A stretch of DNA of 64,000 nucleotides from an uncultured Clostridia bacterium (GCA_947589485.1 CANQBK010000002.1:1-64000), one strand, 5' to 3'; shown: positions 41,796 through 52,479, counted from the first letter of the stretch. Made by a program: numbers and translations. The notes: generated by a model not told the origin, from the sequence alone.

Positions 41796-41836
41796 AAAGG
41801 CGAACCATACCTTTTATTTGGTATGATTCGCCTTTT
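41796..41836. terminator. Bidirectional terminator after the vanZ-like gene
   Basis: AAAGGCGAACCATACC pairs with GGTATGATTCGCCTTTT (one mismatch), with an 8-base T-rich loop, between converging genes. Confidence 0.85.
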
Positions 41837-41840
41837 ATGT

Positions 41841-42689
41841 TTATTGTGAAAGTGCAGGAGAATTACAGTTTGCGGTAATATAATGAATAAGGTCATCTTT
41901 TAAAAAGTCAAAGCTTTCATTTCCGCATTTGACCGGTTGCAATTTTGCAAGATTGACCTTATCGCACAATGTATATAAAGCGGAAAGAAAATACAGTTCG
42001 TCCGTACAATCCGGTTTAATTTCAATATATTTTACGGGAAACTCCGGATAATATTTAGTTATAACAATTCCTTTTGTTGAAACAAGAGGTTTATATGAAG
42101 TAAAAATCAAGGAATCCTGATTGGTAGGCAGACGGACTTTGATTTTCGAGGGACATATTAGTATATTGCATGGAGAAAGTCGTTCAAGCGAATTACTTAC
42201 GATAGGTGAAGCACCGATTGTATTCATAAGTCTTTCTGATTCATTTTCGTAAAATCGTGGCATATTACTTACCACAGTAATATTTGATGTATATTTAAGA
42301 AGTTTTTCAACAAATAAAGGATATTCAGCTTCCGGGTCATAGAATGATATTTTAATATCGTTAGAATTATCGCAGCATTTTTTTAAAATATCGCACACAA
42401 AATTTTCCATCATTATGATGTTAAATTCGTTTCTGTCAAATCTTTTAAAGGGGGTAGCTTTTAGAGATATATCATCGCTGCAAAGGATTGTTTTTGATTC
42501 TCCGATTGTATGGTCGTATATTTTATTGAATTTTATACCGCCGCGGTATTGCTTATAGCATATATTCAGTATGGAAATATCGCCGTTTGAAACTATTTTT
42601 TTTGTAATTTTGTAAGGACGGAAAAAAGATTTTACCTTTTGTTTTAAGTCCTTGCTGTATATTTTTTGCACATCTAAAACCACAAGCAT
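41841..42689 (-). CDS. Hypothetical protein (282 aa)
   Basis: 282 residues starting MLVVLDVQKIYSKDLKQKVK, with GGTGA upstream. It lacks a signal peptide and membrane helices and has no motif that I recognise. Mixed alpha/beta composition; the central part (ITVVSNMPRFYENESERLMN, NTIGASPIVSNSLERLSPCN) with alternating hydrophobic strands could be a Rossmann-like domain. It lies between the vanZ-like terminator and repeat block 3. Probably lineage-specific. Confidence 0.65.
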   Translation of the reverse strand: MLVVLDVQKIYSKDLKQKVKSFFRPYKITKKIVSNGDISILNICYKQYRGGIKFNKIYDHTIGESKTILCSDDISLKATPFKRFDRNEFNIIMMENFVCDILKKCCDNSNDIKISFYDPEAEYPLFVEKLLKYTSNITVVSNMPRFYENESERLMNTIGASPIVSNSLERLSPCNILICPSKIKVRLPTNQDSLIFTSYKPLVSTKGIVITKYYPEFPVKYIEIKPDCTDELYFLSALYTLCDKVNLAKLQPVKCGNESFDFLKDDLIHYITANCNSPALSQ

Positions 42690-42761
42690 TAAATCACCGT
42701 TCTTTCCGTTTGATTTTATATATTATATGTTTCGATATTAAAAAAAATTACAAAAATCAAA

Positions 42762-43125
42762 AGTTTCGGCGCGGCGCAGTGCCTGCGCTCTCAATTCGCG
42801 GCGCCGAGCCGGCGCGGGCAATTCGCGTTATCGCTCACTCCGTTCGCTCGTACTGCAAACGATAAGTACGTTCGCGCGGCGTTAGTGATTGTTACCATAG
42901 TTAAAAGTTTCGCTCAAGCCTTTTCAAAGGCTTGCGAATTCCAAAGGCGGAGCCTTTGGCGGGTTTTTAAGGGCGGAGCCCTTAACGCGCAGTGCCTGCG
43001 CCCTCGATTCGCGTTGTCGTTCGCTCCGCTCGCTCGTACTGCAAACGATAAGTACGTTCGCGCGCAATAAGTTTATTTATCCATAATTAAAAGTTTCGCT
43101 CAAGCCTTTGAAAAGGCTTGCTGAT
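42762..43125 (+). repeat. GC-rich palindromic dispersed repeat, block 3
   Basis: Third block of the family seen at 21.7 and 26.3 kb, same orientation. It contains modules A and B (GCGCAGTGCCTGCGC, GCGCCGAGCCGGCGC), two module C copies starting about 42828 and 43015, one full module D (42914-42986) and a shortened D (43099-43122) that ends in CTTGCTGATTT. The second C copy is more diverged. Block 3 sits directly upstream of the padR operon promoter. The ORF at 42885..43070 is a translation of the repeat. Confidence 0.9.
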
Positions 43126-43149
43126 TTATTAATATATTTACGAAACCTA

Positions 43150-43178
43150 TTGACAAAGCAAATACTTCGTGATATGAT
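43150..43178 (+). promoter_or_regulatory. Promoter, TTGACA-17-TATGAT, for padR-DUF1700-DUF4097
   Basis: TTGACA (43150-43155) and TATGAT (43173-43178) at 17-base spacing; AAGGAGG and the padR ATG follow closely. PadR proteins usually repress their own operon, so an operator around the -10 (the near-palindromic ATATGATATAT) is plausible. Confidence 0.7.
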
Positions 43179-43202
43179 ATATAGCATAAAAGGAGGCATA
43201 GT

Positions 43203-43523
43203 ATGGACATTCAATTGAAAAGAGGCCTCTTAGATGTCTGCGTTTTAGCAGCGATCAAAAGCGAAGATTCATACGGGTATAAAATCATAAAAGATATGAA
43301 ACCGTATATTGAACTTTCCGAATCGACCCTATATACCATTCTGAAACGCTTGGAAACAGCTAATATGCTGACCGTTCGCACCGCAGAACATAGCGGCAGA
43401 CTTCGGAAGTATTACCATATTACCGATGAGGGGCTTAAACGAATTGAAGATTTCAAGGTTGAGTGGAAAGAAATCTTATCTATATATAGATTTATAACTA
43501 AGGAAGATGATGGCAATGAGTAA
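43203..43523 (+). CDS. PadR family transcriptional regulator
   Basis: 106 residues. The winged helix is evident: RGLLDVCVLAAIKSEDSYGY, then ELSESTLYTILKRLETANML and RKYYHITDEGLKRIEDF. Short PadR proteins of this type (about 110 residues) regulate the membrane and adhesin-like genes that follow them, often in response to cell-envelope antibiotics. It overlaps the next start codon by eight bases. Confidence 0.95.
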   Translation: MDIQLKRGLLDVCVLAAIKSEDSYGYKIIKDMKPYIELSESTLYTILKRLETANMLTVRTAEHSGRLRKYYHITDEGLKRIEDFKVEWKEILSIYRFITKEDDGNE

Positions 43524-44115
43524 ACAAGAATTTCTTACGCAGTTGCGTAAAGGTTTGTCTGGATTGCCGCAGGGTGATATTGAGGAACGTTTAGCGTTTT
43601 ACAGCGAAATGATTGACGACCAAATGGAAGAAGGTCTATCTGAGGAAGAAGCAGTTTCAGCAGTAGGCGCGGTTGATGAAATCGTTAAACAGGCAGTAGC
43701 GGAAACGCCCCTTGCAAAAATCGCAAAGGAAAGAATTAAATCTAAAAGACGGATAAGTGCAGGCGAAATTGTGCTTTTGGTTCTCGGATCTCCGATATGG
43801 CTTTCCTTAGTGATTGCCGCATTCGCTGTAATACTCTCGCTTTATATTTCTCTATGGGCTGTAATTGTTTCCTTGTGGGCAGTTTTTGTATCACTTGCCG
43901 CCGGTTTTATTGGCGGGGTACTGTCATGTATCATTTTTGCCATAGGCGGCAACGTTGCTTCCGGTATTGCCATGCTCGCCGCAGGAATTGTTTGCGCCGG
44001 TCTTTCTATCCTTATGTTCTATGGATGCAAGGTAGTGACAAAGGGTATATTACTACTCACAAAGAAAATGGCAATATGGATTAAGAATTGCTTTATTAAA
44101 AAGGAGAAAGCGTAA
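43516..44115 (+). CDS. DUF1700 membrane protein
   Basis: About 199 residues from the ATG at 43516 (MSKQEFLTQL); starts at 43507 and 43510 are possible. The N-terminal 75 residues are the charged DUF1700 helix bundle (LRKGLSGLPQGDIEERLAFY and GLSEEEAVSAVG). Four hydrophobic stretches follow, rich in Val, Ile, Leu and Ala. PadR-DUF1700-DUF4097 is a common three-gene unit in Clostridia and Bacilli, thought to take part in envelope stress adaptation. Confidence 0.9.
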   Translation: MSKQEFLTQLRKGLSGLPQGDIEERLAFYSEMIDDQMEEGLSEEEAVSAVGAVDEIVKQAVAETPLAKIAKERIKSKRRISAGEIVLLVLGSPIWLSLVIAAFAVILSLYISLWAVIVSLWAVFVSLAAGFIGGVLSCIIFAIGGNVASGIAMLAAGIVCAGLSILMFYGCKVVTKGILLLTKKMAIWIKNCFIKKEKA

Positions 44116-45074
44116 TGAGAAAAACAACAAAAGTATGGCTTATTACAGCGGCTTCTCTCGTGTTGATCGGATGCATACTCTTTGTAGTCGTGATGTCAAT
44201 GCTCGAATGGGATTTTACCAAGCTGTCAACGACTAAATACGAAACAAACACTTACGAAGTCAGCGAAGCATTTGACAGTATATCTATCAATACCGACACC
44301 GCAGATATTGTTTTTGCACTTTCTGATGATGGCAAGTGCAAAGTGGAGTGTTATGAAGGTGAAAACACAAATCATTCCGTCGCCGTCAAAAATAATATGC
44401 TTGTTATCGACACAAATCCAAAATCTTGGTACTACTATATCGGACTCAGCTTTGATTCTTCAAAGATAACGGTTTATCTGCCAAGTACGCAATACACTTC
44501 ACTTCAAATTGACGAAAGTACCGGAGATGTAAAAATACCTAATGAGTTTATGTTCAAAAATGCTGATATTTCTTTAAGCACAGGGAACGTTCATTTTTGC
44601 GGCTCTGCTTCCGAGATACTCAAAATAAAAACGAGTACAGGAGCTATTAGTGTAGAGAATATCTCCGTTGGCTCACTTGACCTTAAAGTTACCACAGGTA
44701 CGGTGACGGTTTCGGACGTGAATTGCGAGGGTGATGTTACAGTCGGTGTATCAACGGGCAAAACATATCTGTCCGATACCCGTTGCAAAAACGTTATCTC
44801 AAGCGGAAGCACGGGTGATATTTCCATAGATAATGTTATAGCCGAAGAAAAGTTTTCTATCAAGAGAAGTACGGGTAAGGTGAACTTCATCGGCTCAGAT
44901 GCCTCTGAAATTTTTGTTGAAACCAATACGGGTGATGTTATAGGTAGTTTGCTTACCGATAAGGTGTTTATTATACAAACCGATACGGGTAATGTAAATG
45001 TACCTAAAACTGTGGACGGCGGCAGATGTGAGATTATTACGGATACGGGCAATATTAAAATAAAAATCGACTAA
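44115..45074 (+). CDS. DUF4097 family beta-strand repeat protein
   Basis: 319 residues; its ATG overlaps the preceding stop by one base. An N-terminal helix (VWLITAASLVLIGCILFVVV) anchors it, and the rest is outside the membrane. From residue 130 on, ten copies of a 20-24-residue turn motif STGDV/STGNV/STGAI/NTGDV/DTGNI form what should be a parallel beta-solenoid. The family includes LiaX of enterococci, a surface sensor of antimicrobial peptides, but equivalence is not shown. Third gene of the padR operon. Confidence 0.92.
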   Translation: MRKTTKVWLITAASLVLIGCILFVVVMSMLEWDFTKLSTTKYETNTYEVSEAFDSISINTDTADIVFALSDDGKCKVECYEGENTNHSVAVKNNMLVIDTNPKSWYYYIGLSFDSSKITVYLPSTQYTSLQIDESTGDVKIPNEFMFKNADISLSTGNVHFCGSASEILKIKTSTGAISVENISVGSLDLKVTTGTVTVSDVNCEGDVTVGVSTGKTYLSDTRCKNVISSGSTGDISIDNVIAEEKFSIKRSTGKVNFIGSDASEIFVETNTGDVIGSLLTDKVFIIQTDTGNVNVPKTVDGGRCEIITDTGNIKIKID

Positions 45075-45084
45075 AGGTTAAATT

Positions 45085-45122
45085 AAACACCCTGCAAGAC
45101 TTCAAAATCTTGCAGGGTGTTT
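45085..45122 (+). terminator. Terminator of the padR operon
   Basis: A perfect 15-bp stem AAACACCCTGCAAGA/TCTTGCAGGGTGTTT with an 8-base loop. Confidence 0.9.
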
Positions 45123-45191
45123 CTCTGTCTAAAATGTATGTAATCCTGTAAGGCAGGAAGACTGCCCTGCGGTGTTTTCGTTACACAAAAA

Positions 45192-45224
45192 TTACGGGGA
45201 ACCCACGAAAAAGGTTCCCCGTAA
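45192..45224. terminator. Terminator of the lipoprotein gene
   Basis: A perfect 12-bp stem TTACGGGGAACC/GGTTCCCCGTAA. On the minus strand a T-run follows, so it serves the gene at 45254..45697; it may work in both directions. Confidence 0.85.
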
Positions 45225-45253
45225 AAATTTAACGAAAAAGAAGCCGTCAGTAA

Positions 45254-45697
45254 TTACCCGTGCATATCGCTTACGGTATCCGATACGGTTCTGTCTGTTT
45301 CGCTTACTGTACCGGATACAATATCCGCCGCATTGCTTACGGTATTTGAAACAACGTCTCCCACATCACTTACAGTGTTAGAAACAACATCGCCAACATC
45401 ACTTACGGTGTCCGAAATCAGATTACCGCCATTATTGTTGTTATTGTTGTCGTTATTGTTATTATTGTTTTTGTTGTTTTTGTTACCGTTTTCGTAAACA
45501 CGGTCATCGGAATCTCCTATAATTCCGTTGCCGTCGGTAACCTCGCCGTTGTTCGGCATACGTGTAATATTTTCATCTGTTTTTGAATTTACCGTTGTAT
45601 CCGAATTTTCGGCGGCATCGTTCGTATTTGTTTTACAGGCAGCCATACATCCGCATATAAGTGTGATAAGACAGGCTGCCGCTATAAATCTTTTCAT
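45254..45697 (-). CDS. Small repeat-containing lipoprotein
   Basis: 147 residues, with AAGGAG before the ATG. The N-terminus MKRFIAAACLITLICGCMAAC is a lipoprotein signal peptide; C21 or C17 is the lipidated residue. The middle is a Lys/Asn-rich low-complexity tract. The C-terminal 55 residues repeat a heptad-like unit (SDTVSDVGDVVSNTVSDVGD then VSNAADIV, VSETDRTV), which should form an amphipathic helix or coiled coil along the membrane or wall. The codons for the repeats are themselves near-identical, so copy number may vary. Function unknown. Confidence 0.75.
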   Translation of the reverse strand: MKRFIAAACLITLICGCMAACKTNTNDAAENSDTTVNSKTDENITRMPNNGEVTDGNGIIGDSDDRVYENGNKNNKNNNNNNDNNNNNNGGNLISDTVSDVGDVVSNTVSDVGDVVSNTVSNAADIVSGTVSETDRTVSDTVSDMHG

Positions 45698-45822
45698 AAA
45701 TATGCGCTCCTTAAATTTTAGATTATATATCTATTGTTTTCATAATGTTTACTATTATACATAATAAATACGGTAAATTATATAAATAATAAAATCAACA
45801 AATATATAATTTTTATATAATT

Positions 45823-47097
45823 TTATTGTCTTGCTTTGCGGTTCAAAAACTTAGCTTTATATTTTGAGTATACTATCGTTTGATCTTTGTAAAGTCCGTA
45901 ATATCCGGACATAAAATAACTTACGGCAACAGCAATCATAAAGAAATGTATACCTCCGGCGCCAAACAGTTCAAAACTAATCAATAAAGATGTTATGGGA
46001 CAGTTGGTAACACCGCAAAATACGGCAATAAGCCCGACAGCGGCACAAACGGAAGGAGAAAATCCAATCAGACTTCCAAATGTACACCCAAATGTGGCAC
46101 CTATAAAAAATGAAGGTACAATTTCTCCTCCTCTGTATCCCGCCTCAATTGTAATAACGGTAAATATCATTTTTAATATAAAGGCATACGGAACCGCTTT
46201 GCCGTTTATGGCGTTTTCAATTACCGATATACCTGCTCCGTTATAATCGTTAGTGTTTAACAAAATAGATAATACAACAATAACACAGCCTGCCAAAAAA
46301 ATTCTTATGTACGGATTTTTTAAATACTTCCTTAAAAGGTCACCGACAGAATGAAGCATTACAATAAATATAATACTGAGAACAGCGCACAGAGCGGAAA
46401 GAATAATTGTTTCAAGTGCGTTTGTGACAGTTAGAGCCGGAAATTCTATTTTGCTGAAGTCATCGGCTCTTACTCCAAAATTCATCGCAAAGTATGAAGC
46501 AATAAGAGCCGAAAACACACACGGAACAAGTGCGGCATAATACATAACACCGATACTTACAACTTCCATTGAAAATATGGCAGCCGCCATAGGAGTACCG
46601 AAAACAGCCGAAAATGCCGCGCTCATACCGCACAGAACCACGACTCTTTTGTCTGCGTCATCAAACTTGAAAAGTCGCCCAAGCTGATTTCCTATGCTTC
46701 CGCCAAGCTGTAATGCGGCTCCCTCGCGTCCCGCTGAGCCTCCGAACAAATGCGTCAACACAGTGGTAATAAATATCAGAGGCGCCATTTTAAACGGAAT
46801 TTCACTTTGGGCGTGTATGGTCGACAATACAAGGTTTGTACCTTTATCGTTTTTGTAGTTAAAAATGCTATATAAAAAAACAGTGACAATACCTGCAAGC
46901 GGAAGAAAGTACAATATATATTTATTGTCGTTCCTGAAATCTGTTACCGTGTTCATCATAAACGCAAACAGTGTACTGAATGAGCCTACCGTAATTCCGG
47001 TAATAACGGAAACTAATGACCATTTTATGAATTTGGATATATGGAACCACGATTTTTTTGAATATGCCTTTACGGCTTTCAATATCTTTTTTGACAT
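45823..47097 (-). CDS. ClC-family anion channel/antiporter, probably the fluoride-type (CLC-F)
   Basis: 424 residues, about ten or more helices. Family motifs: GGSAGREGAALQLGGSIGNQ and YRGGEIVPSFFIGATFG. In classical chloride-type ClC proteins the first motif is GSGIP with GREGP; here the GSGIP region reads HAQSEIP. GREG(A/T) and GGE(I/V)xPxFFIGAT(F/L)G are the pattern I associate with CLC-F fluoride/proton antiporters. It starts 17 bases after ligA, so the two are probably cotranscribed. No fluoride riboswitch was found upstream. Anion specificity is inferred, not proven. Confidence 0.82.
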   Translation of the reverse strand: MSKKILKAVKAYSKKSWFHISKFIKWSLVSVITGITVGSFSTLFAFMMNTVTDFRNDNKYILYFLPLAGIVTVFLYSIFNYKNDKGTNLVLSTIHAQSEIPFKMAPLIFITTVLTHLFGGSAGREGAALQLGGSIGNQLGRLFKFDDADKRVVVLCGMSAAFSAVFGTPMAAAIFSMEVVSIGVMYYAALVPCVFSALIASYFAMNFGVRADDFSKIEFPALTVTNALETIILSALCAVLSIIFIVMLHSVGDLLRKYLKNPYIRIFLAGCVIVVLSILLNTNDYNGAGISVIENAINGKAVPYAFILKMIFTVITIEAGYRGGEIVPSFFIGATFGCTFGSLIGFSPSVCAAVGLIAVFCGVTNCPITSLLISFELFGAGGIHFFMIAVAVSYFMSGYYGLYKDQTIVYSKYKAKFLNRKARQ

Positions 47098-47113
47098 CTT
47101 TTTATAACCGCCC

Positions 47114-49332
<2,219 letters not shown>

Positions 49333-49374
49333 ATATATGTCAGCCGTTATTAATTGCGTCGCAATATAAGATGA

Positions 49375-49403
49375 TTGTCATTATGCGTATGTTATGATAT
49401 AAT
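49375..49403 (+). promoter_or_regulatory. Promoter, TTGTCA-17-TATAAT, for thiE
   Basis: TTGTCA (49375-49380) and TATAAT (49398-49403) at 17-base spacing, 35 bases before the thiE start. The short leader leaves no room for a TPP riboswitch. Confidence 0.7.
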
Positions 49404-49437
49404 ATTTGCGATTTGCAAAAACGGCAGGTGTTAAATA

Positions 49438-50088
49438 TTGAATTTAAATAAAAATAATATCAGGTTTTATGCGGTTACGGACAGAAAGTGGACAGGGAAG
49501 ATGACTCTCCTCGAACAGATTGAAGCCGCTCTTGCGGGAGGTGTGACTTGTTTGCAGCTTCGGGAAAAAAATATGGACTTTGACGATTTTCTTGAAGAAG
49601 CAAAAGAGGTAAAAAAAATATGTATTAAATATAACGTACCCTTAATAATAAATGATGAGCCGAGTGTGGCTTTAAAAAGCGGCGCAGACGGTATTCACAT
49701 AGGACAAGATGATATGGAAATTTCCGAAGTAAGAAAAAAAGTCGGTAAAGATTTTATTATAGGTGTTTCAGCACACAATAAATCCGAGGCTGTTCTTGCC
49801 GAACGCGGAGGCGCGGATTATCTTGGCTGCGGAGCGGTTTTCGGAAGTTCCACAAAATCGAATACAAATCCTATTTCTATTGAAACGGTTTCACAAATAT
49901 GTTCGGCTGTATCAATACCGGTAGTCGCAATCGGAGGAATAAACAAAACAAATATTCTGCGACTTTCGGGAACGGGCGTTGACGGTGCAGCAATAATATC
50001 CGCAATATTTTCCGCTGACGATATAAAAAAGGAATGTATTGAGCTGTCCGAGCTTACACTAAAGCTGGTTGAGCAAAAAATTAAATAA
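49438..50088 (+). CDS. thiE: Thiamine-phosphate synthase
   Basis: 216 residues, TTG start, with a weak GCAGGTG upstream. It joins HMP-diphosphate and the thiazole phosphate to give thiamine phosphate. TIM-barrel motifs: FYAVTDRKW, GVTCLQLREKN, PLIINDEPSVALKSGADGIHIGQDD, IGVSAHNKSEA, GADYLGCGAVFGSSTK and VVAIGGINKTNI. No other thi gene and no TPP riboswitch is nearby, so the enzyme stands alone here. Confidence 0.95.
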   Translation: MNLNKNNIRFYAVTDRKWTGKMTLLEQIEAALAGGVTCLQLREKNMDFDDFLEEAKEVKKICIKYNVPLIINDEPSVALKSGADGIHIGQDDMEISEVRKKVGKDFIIGVSAHNKSEAVLAERGGADYLGCGAVFGSSTKSNTNPISIETVSQICSAVSIPVVAIGGINKTNILRLSGTGVDGAAIISAIFSADDIKKECIELSELTLKLVEQKIK

Positions 50089-50093
50089 TACGG

Positions 50094-50333
50094 TTACTTT
50101 TCTCTTTTTATAATGAACGTTGTAGTTCCTTGATTCAGACCGATTATTTTTTGTTCTATTTTTGGGTGTTTATACTTTCTTACCATATTACGCAGCGATG
50201 TGCCGCCCCTGTATCCGTGAATAATTTCAATTTCACGCACATCTTTCGGTAATTTTTTCAAAGTTTCGTTAAGTTTTGCTTTTGCGCTTTCGCTTGTATG
50301 ACCGTGCAGGTCTATTTCTATTGAATAGGGCAT
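50094..50333 (-). CDS. Smr-domain protein
   Basis: 79 residues, essentially a single Smr domain. It has the DLHGHTSESAKAKL motif and IIHGYRGGTSLRNMVRKY, corresponding to the LDLHGxxxxEA and HGxGxGxLR motifs of MutS2-type Smr nucleases (here with YRGG and SLR). Smr domains nick DNA or RNA; some act on stalled ribosomes. It lies tail to tail with thiE, with only five bases between the stops. The stand-alone form suggests a small nuclease or a binding module. Confidence 0.88.
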   Translation of the reverse strand: MPYSIEIDLHGHTSESAKAKLNETLKKLPKDVREIEIIHGYRGGTSLRNMVRKYKHPKIEQKIIGLNQGTTTFIIKREK

Positions 50334-50415
50334 AATTTTTCTCCTACGCTTATGTATTTTTATATATTATAACACATAAATTCTTGAAAATTAATATCAA
50401 CATAAAAACTATTTG

Positions 50416-50444
50416 TTTACTTTTTTATTTTAATGTGTTAAAAT
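50416..50444 (+). promoter_or_regulatory. Promoter, TTTACT-17-TAAAAT, for the yerC operon
   Basis: TTTACT (50416-50421) and TAAAAT (50439-50444) at 17-base spacing, 40 bases before the start codon. Confidence 0.5.
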
Positions 50445-50484
50445 ATTATTGAACTAAATTTTAAAAGGAACGGGAGGATTATTT

Positions 50485-50799
50485 ATGAATCCGAAAATAA
50501 AAAATTCAAATACAGATTCTCTTTTTAAAGCGATACTTACTCTTAAAACGGTTGACGAATGTTATGCTTTTTTTGATGATTTATGTACCATTTCGGAAAT
50601 AAAAGCAATAGCACAGAGATATGTTGTGGCAAAAATGCTTGACGAGGGAGAAATTTATAATGAAATAGTGGAAAGGACAGGCGCCAGCACCGCCACCATA
50701 AGCCGTGTGAACCGTGCCTTAAATTACGGTAGCGACGGATATGCCCTTACTTTTTCACGTTTAAAGGAACAGAACGGTAAAGAGGGGGAGGACGCTTGA
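50485..50799 (+). CDS. YerC/YecD family TrpR-like protein
   Basis: 104 residues with a GGGAGG ribosome site. The helix-turn-helix of the TrpR superfamily is clear: SEIKAIAQRYVVAKMLDEGE, then YNEIVERTGASTATISRVNR. The family is widespread in Firmicutes and appears to bind DNA; the ligand, if any, is unknown, and no tryptophan gene lies here. It overlaps the methyltransferase start by four bases, so it may act in the same unit. Confidence 0.92.
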   Translation: MNPKIKNSNTDSLFKAILTLKTVDECYAFFDDLCTISEIKAIAQRYVVAKMLDEGEIYNEIVERTGASTATISRVNRALNYGSDGYALTFSRLKEQNGKEGEDA

Positions 50800-51545
50800 A
50801 TTCTTATTCTTGTTTTTCAAGGTTTTATGACAGTTTGACATTTAATGTGGAATACGGTAAAAAAGCCGATTACATTTTGGAAATTTTAAAGCGTCACAAT
50901 CACAATGCGGGTCTTACTCTCGACCTTGCCTGCGGTACGGGAACGCTTACTTTGGAACTTTGCAAACGGGGCGTTGACATATTCGGAGCGGATTCGTCAT
51001 CGGATATGCTTACGCTCGCACAGCAAAAGGCGTCCGAAAGCGGTTTTTCGATTTTGTTTTTGCGTCAGAAAATGCAAAATCTAAACCTTTACGGTACAAT
51101 AGATACTTGTATTTGTTCGCTTGACAGTATTAATCATCTTCCGTCGGGAAAAGATGTTTTAAAGTCGTTTGAGCGTATAGCAACCTTTTTGAATCCTGAC
51201 GGTTTGTTTGTGTTTGATGCGAATACAATTTATAAGCATAAATACGTCCTCGGTGATAATTGTTATATATATGATACGGACGACGTCTTTTGTGCATGGC
51301 AGAATACATACCGTGAGGAAGATAACAGGGTTGATATTACTCTCGATTTTTTTGCCCCCGATGAAAATGGGAAAAAATATAACAGATTTACCGAGGAAAT
51401 TTCGGAAACAGCATATTCAAGAAATGAAATGATAAATATGATTGAAAGTTCGGGGCTCAAACCGGAGGCTGTCTATGACGATATGAGCTTTGAGGAACCA
51501 AAGCCCGACTCTCAAAGAGAAATTTATGTAGTGAGGAAAGAATAA
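50796..51545 (+). CDS. Class I SAM-dependent methyltransferase
   Basis: 249 residues, TTG start overlapping the yerC stop (TTGA). Start YSCFSRFYDSLTFNVEYGK, SAM-binding motif LDLACGTGTLTLEL, then GADSSSDMLTLAQQKA and CICSLDSINHLPSG. The family has several small-molecule and cofactor substrates; the one here is not evident. It lies between yerC and hslO, with only one base to hslO, so the three form an operon. Confidence 0.9.
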   Translation: MNSYSCFSRFYDSLTFNVEYGKKADYILEILKRHNHNAGLTLDLACGTGTLTLELCKRGVDIFGADSSSDMLTLAQQKASESGFSILFLRQKMQNLNLYGTIDTCICSLDSINHLPSGKDVLKSFERIATFLNPDGLFVFDANTIYKHKYVLGDNCYIYDTDDVFCAWQNTYREEDNRVDITLDFFAPDENGKKYNRFTEEISETAYSRNEMINMIESSGLKPEAVYDDMSFEEPKPDSQREIYVVRKE

Positions 51546-51546
51546 T

Positions 51547-52452
51547 ATGAATGAGGATAAAATTATACGCTGTATTACATCAGACGGTTCTGTTATGGCG
51601 TCGGTTGCCGAAACGTCAAATATTGTTTATACGGCTTCAAAGGTTCACCTTACATCTCCGGCGGCAACGGCGGCTTTGGGACGTCTTTTAACAGCGGCTT
51701 CCATAATGGGCGCACAGCTTAAACAAAAGGACGCAAGCATTACCCTCAGGATAAACGGTAACAACAGTAAAACGGGAGCCGTAATAGCTGTTTCCGACAG
51801 CAAGGGCAACGTCCGAGGTTATGTACAAAATCCCGATTGTTTAACTGAATATTACAATAACGGAAAGATAAATGTCGCAAAGGCGGTAGGCAGTACCGGT
51901 ACTCTTAATGTAATGCGTGACTATGGTACAGGTGACCCTTATATAGGAACTGTACAGCTTGTTTCCGGCGAAATAGCCGAGGATATTGCCGGTTATTATG
52001 CGGTAAGTGAACAGATTCCTACGGTCTGCTCACTCGGTGTACTTCTTGACAAACAGGACCATGAGGTTCTTCTTTCCGGCGGACTTCTTATACAGCTTCT
52101 TCCGGGAGCCGACGATTCGGTAATAGACAAAATAGAAAAAAACGCAAATGCACTTGAGCCGATGACGACAATGCTCGCAAAGGGAATGTCTGCCCGTGAA
52201 ATATGCCAAACAGCTTTGAATGGTTTTGAGGTTGAAATTCTCGATGAAATGCCGATACATTATGCCTGCACATGCAGTAGGGAAAGGGTCATCAGAGCTT
52301 TTATAACTCTGCCGGACGACGAAATACGCTCTATGGCGGACGAAAAAGGCTATGCCGAGGCTCTTTGTCATTTCTGCAAAAAACGTTACAGATTTTCAAA
52401 GCTCCAATTGGAACAGATAATCAAACAAAAAAACAGCGGCAGTTCTTTTTAA
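51547..52452 (+). CDS. hslO: Hsp33 redox-activated chaperone
   Basis: 301 residues. The N-terminal domain has IIRCITSDGSVMASVAET and GRLLTAASIMGAQLK. The C-terminal redox switch carries the zinc-binding cysteines in CTCSRERV and CHFCKKRY. On oxidation these form disulfides and the protein becomes an ATP-independent holdase. Third gene of the yerC unit. No clear terminator is seen after it; the MBOAT cluster starts about 100 bases on, with its own promoter. Confidence 0.97.
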   Translation: MNEDKIIRCITSDGSVMASVAETSNIVYTASKVHLTSPAATAALGRLLTAASIMGAQLKQKDASITLRINGNNSKTGAVIAVSDSKGNVRGYVQNPDCLTEYYNNGKINVAKAVGSTGTLNVMRDYGTGDPYIGTVQLVSGEIAEDIAGYYAVSEQIPTVCSLGVLLDKQDHEVLLSGGLLIQLLPGADDSVIDKIEKNANALEPMTTMLAKGMSAREICQTALNGFEVEILDEMPIHYACTCSRERVIRAFITLPDDEIRSMADEKGYAEALCHFCKKRYRFSKLQLEQIIKQKNSGSSF

Positions 52453-52479
52453 GAAAATTAATTTATTAGAAAAAAACTC

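Noticed and set aside
42885-43070. 61-aa ORF between the hypothetical gene and padR
   Set aside because: Translation of repeat block 3.
47098-47113. Fluoride riboswitch upstream of the ClC gene
   Set aside because: Only 16 bases separate ligA from the ClC gene, too few for an aptamer.
49333-49437. TPP riboswitch upstream of thiE
   Set aside because: The promoter sits 35 bases from the start codon, and none of the conserved TPP aptamer sequences (such as CUGAGA) is present.
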